From contig JAJNNQ010000024.1 in assembly GCA_027886175.1 (NCBI GenBank), positions 7,858,001 through 7,922,000 of the forward strand: 64,000 nucleotides of DNA, written 5' to 3'. A model generated the notes under the pieces. The model was not told where the DNA came from. It worked only from the letters and a program-made list of their open reading frames with translations, and did no database searches. The DNA comes from Phylloscopus collybita (taxonomy: Eukaryota > Chordata > Aves > Passeriformes > Phylloscopidae). Within the stretch, counting starts at the first letter, position 1. Each line of letters starts with the position of its first letter. Below are positions 48,036 through 59,910 of this stretch, one piece after another. Made by a program: the position numbers and the translations under genes.

Positions 48036-50899
48036 AGCACAGAAAAATATTATGCTCTCCAGAAAATCATCTGTTGGCTCCTGGTGGAACCTGCTGATTC
48101 ACAAGTACTGTTTTGACTTTCTCTCCCAAGAGTTCTTCTCAAACGTGTCTGGATAGTTGTAGTACTTTGTATCTTATTTTCTCTACTTGTTATGCACATT
48201 ATTAACAGATCTCCCACAGCAGAGGAGGCAGAAAGGCCTGGGACCAACACTTGCCCATAGCATCTTGGTAAAATATTCCCTTGGTAATTCCAAATTCAAG
48301 ACGGCTGTCTCACTTTGTCTGCAATTTTCAAAGAGGCAATATCACAGTGCAGTGTCAAGGGGAAAATAAAAACAAAACGTGAGATTTGAAACAACAGAAA
48401 AAAAATCAAAAACCCAAACAGCTGAAAAAATGCTGGAAATAGTTGAAACTCCTTCATTGGTGTTAATATTTAAAAGGGTGTTCAGTTATCCTCTAGACTC
48501 TTCTGTCCTTTTTGGTCCACAAGCAGCACTAAGAGGGTTTTTACTGCCTGATCTGCTTGTCACTCTCCAACATATTATCTAAACTATGAACTGCTAGTGT
48601 GTACAAGAATCTAAAAAGATTTTCCTGAAGAGATTCTCTTAAAGTGGGGTACTGTTTTATCAGCTGGTAGCTGTTACAGTTGAAGTTTTGTGGGGGGCAG
48701 ATGAAAAACAAGAATCTCTACAGTGTTTGAATTATATTATTCCAGTAATACAAGACCTTTCTGGTAGTGCTTTTAAAAAACTGATTTGACAAGATCAGTG
48801 GCTATAGGGATATTTTAACTAGAAAGGAATGCTGTAACAGGCTTTTCATAGAAAAGACATAGCAAGCTCTGGCATCTGTCATTTCTGTATGCAATATTTA
48901 TATTTTGTGTGTCATTATAGTATCTGAGTACTGTTCAAGGATTGAAAATGTTATTTCCATAGCAGGAGCATTTTAACAACACAGAGTACCTATTTACCAT
49001 CTCAATAAATTCGGGTGACAAAGGAAAGAGAAGTTCATGCATCATATTCCAAATCCTTAAAACAGATTTGACAGGAACCTGTGTAGTGGTGAGAGTCTGA
49101 TATAAAGTATTTGTTCACTGCTTCTTCTGAAGAGTTAAATCAAAGTTTCAAAATGGAAGTATTCTGTGATTTAAAAATGCTTTCAGCTAACAAATATATT
49201 GTTGAGTAACCTACAGCCTGCAATAAGTTTGAAAAGTTGTTTATAGTTATAGGAAAAGGTAGTATATTACAAACCCTATCAATTTTAATTATTTCAATAA
49301 TTTTCTTGGTTTGATTAATTTTGCCTAAGAGTTATCTAGAGTTGTATATAAACAATGCACAGTTTGAAAATTTCTCTCAGGCAGAGAGTTCTTACTGGTA
49401 GAATACAATTGTTAGATTCTCATTCTTTATTAAGAGGATTGAGTGGAGAGCCTACTTTCTGGAGAGGAAAGCCCACCAGCATTTAAAAATAACCAGTATT
49501 ATATCTTACTTTTCTCTGGATTCCAAAGCAGACCTCTCAGTTTTCTTCCAAACCCATCTCTCTCATATTCTCAGTGGCTAGAAATGTATGAGGGACTGTG
49601 CTGCAAGCCACATGTTTTTGTTTCAAAACTTTACATGTGCTGAGAGTTGTGATGGCACTGAACCCTGAAAGATCCTGCTTGTCATTGGCATGACATGCTT
49701 AGGGTGCAAATGTTCCCTAGCATTAATTTTTGGGACAATTTCAATGAATGATTGATGGCCAGCTCAGTGTTAGCCAGAACACATTATGTATGCCACATTC
49801 AGCACTCTCCTACATGGGTGTCTGGGTTTTTTGCTCCAAGGTCACACGGGTAGCCAGACTGCCTCAGCTCATGGACAGAGTTGAGCTAACAAACCATAAC
49901 AGCATTGCACTCAATGTCTGAAGCCAGCCTGGGAAGGACAAGAAATTTCTCTAAAAACTACATAATGGCTGTAACAGGCCAATATTATCATCCAAGGAGT
50001 CCCAACAATTAAAAGTTTGTAGAGTTAGATGGGTTGAGAGCAGAAAACTCTTTTGCATTTCTGAAAACTATGAGCATAACTATATGAGCATTTGGGTTTG
50101 AATTTTTTGAAACAATCTCCTCTCTACTGCCAGTTCATGTCAAGGAACAGACTCCCAGAGTATGAAAGCATGAACTGGGTCTTTTTCAGCTGAAATCATG
50201 GGAGCAGATGCACTCCAGGAATATACCTAGCGTGCTGTAGCTGCCAATGACATGCAGTTCATAAAACCAGAATGGAACTGAAGTTAAAGCTCTTGAAGTA
50301 CAAGAAATTTTGATGTCTCGTTGTCAGCACAGTTGTTTTGCTCCTCAGAATTGTTTTATTTGTGCAGCACTACTCACCAATATAAACATAGCCAGTGGCT
50401 GTTTCCACATGCAGTTTATTTCTATGTATTTTCACTACCTGTATGTTTAATAGATGCCAGAGCTACAGGCAATTGAAAATCTGACAGGGCTGCCTGTGTG
50501 GACACTGCTGTAAACTTTCCCAAGGACTTTCAGAGCTTTTTAGTAGTGGGACTTGTAAGGTAGAGGGTCTTGCAAGTCTTGCAAGAAGTCCTCAGAGATT
50601 CTGTGGTGTGGTTGTGACAGGCACAGAAACCGCCCATGGCTTTGTCTGCATCTTTTGTTTCCAGTTTCAATTCTAGTTGCCAGCATTCCCTAAACAGCTC
50701 TCTGTGTTGTGAAAAACTCACAGAATCCTTAAGAAAATCTTCCCTTTCTAACACACAAGACTTGACTGTGGGCTGGCTCTGAGAAAACTCCTCATCTTTA
50801 AATTAATTCACAACACCCATGTGCTAACAACTCGTTCTCACTGTGCCTGCTCTTAAGTGCAGCTAGGGAATCAGATAGTAGAGATATAACAGTTGTCAC
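48036..50899. other. Unique AT-rich non-coding DNA
   Basis: No gene or interspersed repeat recognised over about 2.9 kb. Confidence 0.5.
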
Positions 50900-51519
50900 A
50901 GCAGTTTCCAGGCTTCTTCTTCAGGGAATTTCTTCCATATGTTTCTTCTGCAGGGATCATCTTTCTTGGGGGAACTTCTGGCAGCCTGCTGCTGCAGGTG
51001 AGGGGTGGCTTCTGGAGGCTTTTGCTTCTACCAGCTCTGACAAGTCAGCTTTTCTTGTTTCCAACTGGCTGCTGCTAATTTTTTTTTTTTTTTCCAAAGG
51101 GTTCTGAAACCCCTGCTGAAAGCTCTTTGAGCCTGCTTATCCATGGTGCCAGCTTGCCACAAGCCAGCAGATGTCTTCTGGGGACATCTGGGGCCCTGAC
51201 CCAGCTGGAAATCTGCAGGGAGTGTGCAGGTAGTGCCTGGTGGCTCTCCCTGGGCGTGTGCTGAGGGTGTCCTTCCCTCTGTCCTCGAGGCACTGGGTCC
51301 CCAGGTAAAGGAGCTCTGGGAGGAGAAAACCAGACTGCACCTTACTGGCCTGGATGAGCAGGGTATTGATGGAGTTTTAGACTGCAGAAACAAGAGCCTC
51401 AGCCCCACCTCGGAGGGGAAGTACTGGAAATGGCTGTGCACACAGGAGTGGATGGGCTGCCATGGTGAGGAAGATGGGAATGTGTGGCTTCTGGCAGCTG
51501 AGCTGCTCTTACAGAACAG
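50900..51519. other. GC-richer unclassified segment before CR1
   Basis: About 600 bases of GC-richer sequence run directly into a CR1 3' tail at 51520. Several overlapping minus frames (67-137 codons) and one plus frame (105 codons) cross it without recognisable domains. A T run at 51080-51093 splits it. It may be an upstream, strongly diverged part of the same CR1 or another repeat; I cannot align it to either. Confidence 0.3.
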
Positions 51520-51655
51520 GCCAGGTTGGATGGGGCTTTGAGCAACCTGGTCCAGTGGAAGGAGTCCCTGCCCATGGCAGTGGGGCTGGAACTAAATGAT
51601 CTTTAATGTCACTTCCAACCTCTAACATTCTATGAATCTGTGATTAATCTATGAT
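51520..51655 (+). mobile_element. CR1 LINE, 3'-end fragment
   Basis: A very clear CR1 3' terminus on the plus strand: 'ccaggttggatggggctttg' (51521-51540), 'agcaacctggtccagtgg' (51541-51558), 'ccctgcccatggcag' (51567-51581), 'ggaactaaatgatctttaa' (51588-51606), then the terminal ATTCTATGAATCTGTGATT-type octamer repeats near 51628-51655. It is less diverged than the copy at 14 kb. No coding part remains. Confidence 0.93.
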
Positions 51656-51769
51656 TTTCTTAGCCATTTTTTTTTTTTAGCCAGAACAACTCTTGTTGTC
51701 CTTCATGTCCTTCTGTTCCAACTCCACCTGAGCTCTGATTTGTCTAACCCTGTCCATTCACACTCAGAT

Positions 51770-52200
51770 AATGTGCCAGCAATTCTCCTGGGTAACCTGT
51801 CCCCTCTTCCTATGTGCCTCCCTGCATCCATGATCCATAGAGGCCTTCTGCCCCTTTCTCTCAGCAACCTGTTCCAGTGCCTCACCAGCTCCATAGTGAA
51901 GAATTTCTTCTTAATATTGAAGATAAACCTGCCCTCTTTCAGACTAAGGCCATCTCCCCCTGCCCTACTACTATATGCCCTTGTAAAAAAAAAAAAACAG
52001 AAACATTTTTGGCTTTCTTGTAGGTCCCCTTCAGGTACTGAGAAGCTGCTGGAGGGTCACCCAGGTGCCTTTTCTTCAGGCTGATGAGGCAGCTCATGAG
52101 TTCTCAAGGCTTGAAGGCATCAATGAGCCCCAGTTGCTCCTCCCAGCCCCATCTGTGACACCCACAGCCATGCCTTACTCACAGGTTTGGGAGCCCAAGA
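51770..52200 (-). mobile_element. CR1 LINE fragment facing the previous one
   Basis: On the minus strand, CR1 sequence of the ORF2 end and 3' UTR. Plus-strand landmarks are 'gcaacctgttccagtgcctc' (51864-51883), 'agtgaagaatttcttcttaa' (51895-51914), 'aaacctgccctctttcag' (51925-51942), then an A run (51986-51998) and 'tttcttgtaggtcccct' (52014-52030). It continues more weakly to 'ggctgatgaggcagct' and about 52200. With the plus-strand copy ending at 51655 it makes a pair whose 3' ends point at each other about 115 bases apart. Confidence 0.85.
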
Positions 52201-52395
52201 TCTCTCTGAGCTGTTCCCTCTGTTGGTGTCAGGGAAAATTGTGACTGCTCAATGTATTTACATAATGTGATGAGATTATGGGCTGTGCAGTCAGAGAGAG
52301 AGCAGTGGATGCTGGTTTACCTTGACATCAACTTGTTAAATATTCATTTTATTACAGACATTTTCTGTGACAAAAGTTGTTGTTGCGCTTGCTGT
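52201..52395. other. Unique non-coding DNA
   Basis: Nothing recognised between the CR1 pair and the next T/G tract. Confidence 0.4.
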
Positions 52396-52462
52396 GGGTT
52401 TTTGGTTTTGTTTTTTTGTTTTTTTTTTTTTTCCTTTGGTTGGTTGGTTGGGTTTTTTGTGT
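52396..52462 (+). repeat. T/G-rich low-complexity tract
   Basis: GTTTTTGG, a long T run and (GGTT)3 units. Recurrent T/G class. Confidence 0.85.
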
Positions 52463-52509
52463 GTCTATGCACAGTGTACACAAGAAGAGACAGAAAATGA
52501 TTGGTTAAT

Positions 52510-52612
52510 TTTAACGCTTGTAATTATATAACATATATATAATAACAATATAATATATATTATTTATTACATTATATATATTAAAAACATAATAAATAAA
52601 ATAATCAGATTA
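52510..52612. repeat. AT-only low-complexity stretch
   Basis: About 100 bases of nearly pure A and T, with TATATATAATA, ATTATATATATT and AATAAATAAAATAAT words. Likely easily melted DNA; no other signal. Confidence 0.8.
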
Positions 52613-55600
52613 TGTTAGATGAACCTGATTGTTGACTAATGATAGATGTGTGCAATATTATGACTTCCCTTTCTAAAGGAAGCTGTTCTAACAAAAATTT
52701 TGGGGGTGGATTATTTTGTTCCTCTTTCTTTGATGGCAAAATGGAGTTTTGTACTGATGGTCTGAGAGCATAAGGAAGACTGTAGCAAAAACATCTGTGA
52801 TATTCTCAAGTATTTCTCACTGCACTCTGAAAGAAGACCTTGAGGTATTGTCAGGGACAACAATGCAGCAAAAAATACGATGGGCAGACTTGTGTGCACT
52901 GTAATTTCTGACTTAATTCTAAACAGCTGCATTATGGTAAATTAAAAATGTTAGCAGTGTGCTTTCTTTTTGTCACCATTGAAGCTTCAATGTGATTCTC
53001 TGGAGACAATAAACAACCTTAAGTTTTTTTGTTTTGTTTAGGTCCCTATGAGAAAAATGCTAGCATCACTAAAGTCTACTGTGTGCCTTAGAGTTTGTTT
53101 CTTTGAATGTATTTTATTGTTTGAAAACTTCTATGAAACTCCTGATTCTCTAGGCATTGTTATGGCAATATTTTTCTTTTTTTTTTTTTCAGTCTAAATT
53201 TTCAGCTGGTGAGCATGGGTACAGATTCTCAGCTGTTCTCACTTTATATATTCACATTATTCACATGTATGAAACTGAATGCAAAAATAATTGTGATTCA
53301 TGGGAGATGCAGTACAATAAAAGTGCTTCCATTTGCATCTTGCCTATCTCCATTATTGTAGCTAGTCCAGATCTGGGCAGACACAGGAGAAAGAAAAAAA
53401 AAAAAAAACTCAGAGACTTCAAGTTTTCTACTAGGTTAGCTGGAATTTTCTAAGGATTTTGTTTGTAAATCACTAAAGAGTCTGGTGTTTGCCCTGTGGA
53501 CTCCTTACTGCTCTCCCAGAGTTCTTGCTTTAATTTCAAAAGATGAAACTTCTAAATAGATTTGTTTCAAGAACAGACAACAGGGGGGTAAGGAGAAAAA
53601 GAAAGATAATTTTGCTTCTTAAGACCTATACAAGAAAAAGGCAAGATCTTCTTGTCCCATACTTTTCCTGTGGTATCTTCCAGAAATAATTTTGTGTGCT
53701 CATCTGTGGGAGGAGAAAGCCTGGGCTGACAACTCAGGACTGGAATACTTTGACTATAATGCAGAGATGGTCATGTCAGTGACAAATTCCAGATCTTTGT
53801 ATCTGACCAGCCTGATCTGTAATCTCTGTTGGGTACTGAGATACTGCACTCTTCATCAATTTCCATAGTTAATGGCAAAGACTCCCATGTTGACATATTA
53901 GAGCTCTTTTTCCTCACTTAAAAACAAAGGTGGTAGTAGGAAAATTAAGGTAGTCATAAGAATTTTCTATATACAGCTTGGCACCCTTCCTTTTGAACCC
54001 CTACAGTTAGCAAAGACCACCCACTGCACCTTTTAATGAAGCAGTTTTGTGATGTGATGCTCATCATAACAAGGGGATGGACCTGATGTCCCAAAAAATC
54101 ACTTTGTTCTGAACATTAAAAAATTACATCATAGAGTGTTCATAGAAGGATCATGAAACTATAATTTAGAAAATACTTCCTATGGAAACAAGTATTTATT
54201 TTGAAAGACTGTGGAATAAATCAGATTTCATTTCATCTGTATTTATTTCACCTGTAGAGGCTACCTCCAGCATTGAATTCATAATTAGGATTATATAAGG
54301 CTAAATTCACCTGAGAGGTTCACAATCCTGTTAATTCACTCTGATTCAGTCATTACTGTCTACTCCACAAAGAAATCCAAATTGAGGATGACTCTACTAC
54401 AGAGCTTGCAATGAAACCGAAGCTAAATCGTAGTAGAAAATGTCTCTTGAAAGAGAAGTGGAATAATTTATGGTTTTTGTTCCTGAAGATGGGACTTTTA
54501 TTCAGTGTAATTACATTTTTATCAGTGACTGCTTTCCTTTCCTCATTGCAGAGTACTGGTAGCTTGTGGCTTGTAGAGAACACCGTCAAGTACAATATTT
54601 TCTCAACTATTTTATTTATTGATGTGGTTTGATGCCAGGCTGGGCATTGTGGATGTGACTCAGTAAAACTCTCTGTCTGAATTGTAAGAGTGGAAAGTTT
54701 AATCTCACTAGATACTGGAGATCTGTGCTTCCCAGACCACTGCCTTTGCTTTTTGTCCCACCTCTCTTTCTCCTCTTATCAATCTCACAGCTAATGCATT
54801 ATGCTGCGTAAAAAAAAAGGGAATTATTAGATGCATTAAAATTTGCAGTACAAACAGCAGAATAAAAAATTAAGATAACCCTCCAGAGGGAGTCATATCC
54901 CCAAGCCTCCTAATTACTCTATGAAGAGATCTCCTTCAGCAGCTTCCACTGGCTCAAAGAGGTCATGGGGGAATTAGCTACTGCTATTTTTAAGTCAGCA
55001 ATTACAATCTCCATCTACATAATCATGAATTACATCATCAGTATTCTGCCCACTGCCCACAGAAGAGAGTTTTCCAACCCCAATGATATAATAGCTATAG
55101 TAAAAGAAACTTCAAGTCAAAAAGGGTCAGAGGAGCTTAAAGCTATGGCTACTTATAGCACATTAAAATCTCTGACTCTGTCGGAGACTTGATGCACCTG
55201 GCATTCCCATTTGACTCTTTTTTTTAAATTATATTTTTCAGCTTCAGTTTCATATAAATTAATGCCACAGTAAACCTCTACAGAAGACCTCACCACTTGT
55301 AATTTCTGGGAGTTAGTATTAAGTACATGATTTCAAGGATTTCTGTTGGGAGTTGTATTTATTTCCTCTCCTGATTTCTTCTCTAAAATGTGCTGCATAA
55401 TTTCATCTGGCATTTTACTGCCAAGAATTCTTTCTCCTACTGTTTGTGATCTGACAATGTCTTATGATTTGTTTGCTCAAATGATGACCTATAAAACTAC
55501 CTATGAGTGTTCTACTAATGCAGTATAATACATAAACAAAAGATCTCTTAGGACGTGTCTTAGATTTACTTTTATTTGTTATTTAAGATTTTCATCAGGT

Positions 55601-56133
55601 CATATATTTCCCCTAGTTTGATCCAAAGAAAATAGTTTATTTGGAGAAAACAAACAAACAAGCCCTTATATTGTATTCAAAGCCATTCTGCTGTTTTGTC
55701 TGGTTTTCCTTTCAGTAGTTTGAATCTTTATTCATAGCATACTTAAGATGCACAGTCTGTTTAATATTTGTATTGCTTACAGTCCACTAAACAGAAAATA
55801 AGCTTGTAAGATTTTTCTTCTTTTGACATCTTCACAGGGTTCAGTTGCTCATAAGAATAGTTTGAAGTGAACAATAAAAGTTAGACAGTTCAGCATCCCC
55901 AGTTAGCAAACTCTAATAGTGAAATAAATCAACAGTGCAAGTATATGGACTGACTACTAAACACAATATAAAGCCATGAACTACTCTAGGAAATTCTTAG
56001 GGCAGAGATTTTTCTTTTTTCTCCCTCTATCCCCACCAGTAAAGTGATACTCTCTTATCAAGTACACCTTGACATCATACAGTATTATATACTGTAATAT
56101 ACAAATAACAATTTAATACAGACCTTATATCTC
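52613..56133. other. Unique AT-rich DNA, candidate conserved stretch
   Basis: No gene recognised. 54850-55195 is high-complexity sequence rich in words such as AATTAGCTACTGC and CATGAATTACATCATC, a texture typical of conserved vertebrate enhancers; its 75-codon plus frame matches nothing. This is a suggestion only, without alignment. A T run at 53170-53187 and an A run at 53394-53407 are the only simple repeats. Confidence 0.3.
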
Positions 56134-56424
56134 AAAAAACCAAACCAACAAACAAGAACCCCCAAAAAACCAACCAACCAACCAACCAACCAACCAACCA
56201 AAACCCCAACAAAACCAACAAACCAAAGCAAGCAAATAAACCCAAGAAACTTACCCCCACATACCACATTTATCCTTTCAACCCGAATAGTGCTAAACCT
56301 GGCCAGGAGTGTCAATGGCAACAAAAAAAACCACAAAAAAAACAAGAACAAAACCAAAACAACAAAAAAAACCCCAACAAAACAAAACAAAAACCCCAAA
56401 AACAAACAAAAACAAAAACAAAAA

Positions 56425-56463
<39 letters not shown>

Positions 56464-56561
56464 CAAACCAAACCAAAGCCAACCAACCAACCAAAAAACC
56501 ACACACATAAAAAACCCAAACAAAACAAAAAACAAACAAACAAAAAATCCAAAAAAACCAC
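56134..56561 (+). repeat. 430-base A/C-rich tract with (AACC)8 and A36
   Basis: Almost only A and C on the plus strand: AAACC units, (AACC)8 at 56168-56200, AAAAC and CAAAAA units, a 36-base A run (56426-56461), then (AACC)n and CAAA units to about 56561. A short unique island lies at about 56250-56318. The largest open frames of the window (181, 156 and 221 codons on the minus strand; 97 and 118 on the plus) are translations of this tract and are not proteins. Confidence 0.95.
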
Positions 56562-56584
56562 AGCCTCCTGTAAGCAAGCCTGAT

Positions 56585-56960
56585 AAAAGGAGGAATGGGA
56601 AGAATCTGAACCCTCTTTGTAAGGACACAAGACACCTGGTCACTTGGGGACATGGAGAAAGCTGAGTAACTTGATGAACTTTTGTGCATCCTTCTCCACT
56701 GCCAAGTGCTCCAACCACACTGCCCAGAAGGCAAGGGCAGATCCTTTTTGGGAGAAGGAACAATCACCCACTGTGGAATAAGATCAGGTTCAAGGCCCTC
56801 TAAGGACCTTGAAAGTGCAGGAGCCCATGGGACCTGATGAAAGACATCTGCAGGTCCTGAGGAACCTGTCAGAGGAGTGGCTAAGCCACTTTCTACCCTA
56901 TTTGAGAAGTTGTGACAGTCCAGTGAAGTTCCCACTGACTGAAAAAACTTTCCTTGCCTG
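56585..56960 (+). mobile_element. CR1 LINE ORF2 fragment (pre-RT and RT start)
   Basis: On the plus strand this aligns with CR1 ORF2 just before and at the start of the reverse-transcriptase domain. 'aaagctgagtaacttgatg' (56658-56676) corresponds to the 'aaaGCAGAGgtacttaatg' region encoding K-A-E-V-L-N. The translation from 56827 reads MGPDERHLQVLRNL, then LSHFLPYLRSCDSPVKFP, matching the family's 'GPD-x-x-HPRVL-x-EL ... FE-x-SW-x-x-GEVP' block. Frames change along the copy and stops interrupt it. It is unusual in being an internal piece without the CR1 3' tail: similarity stops at about 56955 and unique DNA follows. Confidence 0.8.
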
Positions 56961-58920
56961 CTGCACTCAGCCAACATTTGCTCACTTCTGTAATGCCACA
57001 GCTGCAGGAATAGTCTTCAATGTACAAAAAACTGGAATCGTGTTTATTCCATTAAAAGCAAAAATATAATTACCTGCTAGAGCTGACAAATAATTTATCG
57101 TGTGGCTTTTGTTCATGCAGCCCCTACTTCTTTTGGAATAGTTTTCTTTGGAAACTCTAATGGGTGTGCTTCTAATGTGACATTTCAAATGCAAACCTTG
57201 TAGATTTCCCTTTTCTCAGTATTCAGACCAACTTTGTTTTGTAGAATATGTCTGTGATTTTTTATATTTTACTCGCTAGAATGTGAATGAATATTCATAT
57301 GCACACATTAGTGTATAAACATTCTTGTCATGGTTAGAGTGGCTTGAGAAGAGATAATAGAAAAAACTGTAAGAAAATAACCTGAAACTTCTTAATTAAT
57401 AGATTTCTTGTTTATCAAGATCACATTTTGATTTTTTTTCCTGTGATTTTCTTCTGCTGATTGAACTAAGACCATTCAAGCAAGTTAGTATCCCATCTAA
57501 CTTGAAGGACATATAACTAATAAATAATACACAAAGACCCTTATTTTTATGGAGCAGGCACAGAAGATTTTAGAAATTCAGCGACAAATGTCTGGACAAC
57601 TTTATCAACTATTTATCAGTTTAGCACAGACATTTTTACTGAAGCCCACTAAAATGGGAAATGACATAGATGTTGCACCCTCAGTGATCCAGGAATGATC
57701 AGACTATCTTTCCCTGTGAATTTGTGAAAATAATTCATCATTTTTTCACCTTTACATAATGAGGAGACACAGCTTCTTTAGATTGTACTCTAGATGAGTG
57801 GCTGAAAGAAACAGGGCTTTCTTAAGACAGAATTTTAACTTGAGAAGGAGACAAGTTTCCTTATTTCCCCTTTTGGTGAATGACCTTCAGCGTCAAATTC
57901 AAGCTTCTCACTCCTACTACAAGGGAAAGAAATTACAGAAGCTAGGCTTTTTTGGCTGAAGCTCAATAGATTGTAATGCTTGAGGCAATAAAAATATCTG
58001 AAACAAGATTATGAGGGTTAGCTGCCACATACAGCTGGACTATGTGTCTGCTTGAGCCAGACCCTGAACTTTTATTGTCTCTGTAGTGGACTCTGTTGAA
58101 CGTTATCCAAGAGCTGGGTTTGGTCATGTCTGAATGCCTATTGCTCCTGCTTTGTCTGCAGTGCAATAAATTGTGTGATATCTGCTACCTTCAATTTGTG
58201 CTAATTATAGAGAACTAGCTCCAAAAGGTTAAATAGAAAGGTTTTGTTTAAGGGAAAAGGAAGAAGGAGGGGCAGAGGGAGCAGGGGGTGTGAACAGATG
58301 GTTCTTGGTCAGTAGGTAAAACAGCATGTGTCTGTCTAAAGAGGAAAGTGGGAGTTGTGATAGACACAATGTGATGGTTTTCGAATATTTTTTATTGAAA
58401 TACTTTTATGTTTCTCTCTTTATTGCTCAGATGTTATAGACACAGCTATATTGTTTCAAACAAAGACTTGCTGGAGAGTGAATTAGTTTAACTGTTGTGA
58501 ATTGCTGAAATTCTGATAATTATGAGACACGTTTTTGTTTATGACTTGGTGTCCCAGAATTGTTCTTATTATTAAAGTGTGTAAAATGCAAAGAGGCATT
58601 CAATGTCCTGGATGACATGAAAATTACTTCTGAATTCTTTAGGAGTTTAGGAATCATAGCTAGTCACAACAACTGATATCGTTACCCCTGGAAAATTTCC
58701 ATGTAATACATATTTAATTCCAGAATACGTATTAGCAAATTTCCTGCTGTAGACCTTCTAATGTAATAAGAGTCAAGCCTGTAGTAAGGTTTTAAGTTGT
58801 TGCTTTCCCTTCATTGTCTTCATTCAAAATATTAATGTAGCAAAAGTACTGAATGTACTTTTCAGGAATTTGGCATAAGCATTTATGAGTTTTCCCTGGT
58901 ATAAGTTGGGTTTTTCTGGT
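56961..58920. other. Unique AT-rich non-coding DNA
   Basis: No gene or repeat recognised over about 2 kb. 57940-58170 is of higher complexity and might be a conserved element, with no direct support. Confidence 0.4.
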
Positions 58921-59022
58921 CTTTTTTTTTTTTTTTTTTTTTTTTTCTGCTTGCTTGGCATGTTTGTTTATTTGTTTGTTTGTTTGGGTGTGTTTTGTTG
59001 TTGTTTTTTTATTATTTTTGGT
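58921..59022 (+). repeat. T/G-rich tract with T26 and (GTTT)n
   Basis: A T run of about 26 bases (58921-58946), then GCTTGCTTGG and (GTTT)n at about 58963-58986, then GTTGTTG. The frames of 63-93 codons here are artefacts. Confidence 0.85.
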
Positions 59023-59843
59023 GGAATGGGTGATTGTCTTATTTTTCTTCAGCTGTGCTTCTCCTTCATGCAACTTTTATAGAGAACATTTTTCTGTGGG
59101 TGACCAGTCAAACACGTTTCTCCTAATCCCCTATTTAAGCACATGACAGCTTTGAGACATGGACTAAAAGTAGGCTGGAAAACCCACTCTGGGATAAATT
59201 TTTTACACAAAAAGTAGTTAGCCTGTGACCAATTTCCATAACCTCAGCCTGTCTCTAAAAGACACCGTGACTCTTCCTACCATGGAGTGATGGCTAAAGG
59301 GGCTAAACATGTCAGTTCCACTTGTGTGGCTGCGTGATTTGTGACTTCTGTAGCTGATGAACCTTAAAGGTGGGTGTGGATAAATGGTAACTCAAGGTGT
59401 AGGGGCAGAAAACCTCACCAGTGAGTGATGAGAGCAGAATGCATCCCTCGTGGTCTCGAGAAACTGGAGCACTTCATAGAAATCATGCCCTGTTTAGGAT
59501 CAGGGCTCATGGCACCTGAAGGTTTTTCAGTGTGTTAGCATGGCAGCAAAGCCACAGATGCATCTGGTAGAATCTGCAGAAATCATGTTGCTGGGAAAGC
59601 CAAAATACCTTGATCAATCTCGAGAAAATATTTCCCTGCTGTTTTCACAGACCCCTTATTTCATTTTGCTTGCATGTTAGTGGCTTGAAATTAATCAGGT
59701 AAAATAGAAAGATATTTCTTGATAAATTAGAGAGTTAACTGATCTGGTAATAAATTTTCAAACCACAATGAGTATTTAAAAGGATCTGTAATATATAAAT
59801 TGTAATTGTTTGAACTAGTTATCATGTATTGGTAGAAATTAGT
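59023..59843. other. Unique non-coding DNA
   Basis: 59160-59650 is moderately GC-richer and complex but shows no family signature. Confidence 0.35.
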
Positions 59844-59910
59844 TGGGTTTGTTGTTGGGTTGGGGTTTTTTGTTGTTGTTGTCGATTTGGTTTGGTTATT
59901 TTTTTTTTTA
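59844..59910 (+). repeat. T/G-rich low-complexity tract
   Basis: GGGTTTG, (GTT)n, GGTTTGGTT and a T run. Recurrent T/G class. Confidence 0.8.

Noticed and set aside
54129..54160. CR1 terminal octamer repeats ('tcatagagtgttcatagaagg')
   Set aside because: Only the 'tcatag' words match; no neighbouring CR1 3' motifs are present.
56312..56977. Frames of 221, 181 and 156 codons, the longest in the window
   Set aside because: They are translations of an A/C-only tract (phenylalanine, valine, glycine and tryptophan runs) joined to CR1 sequence; not proteins.
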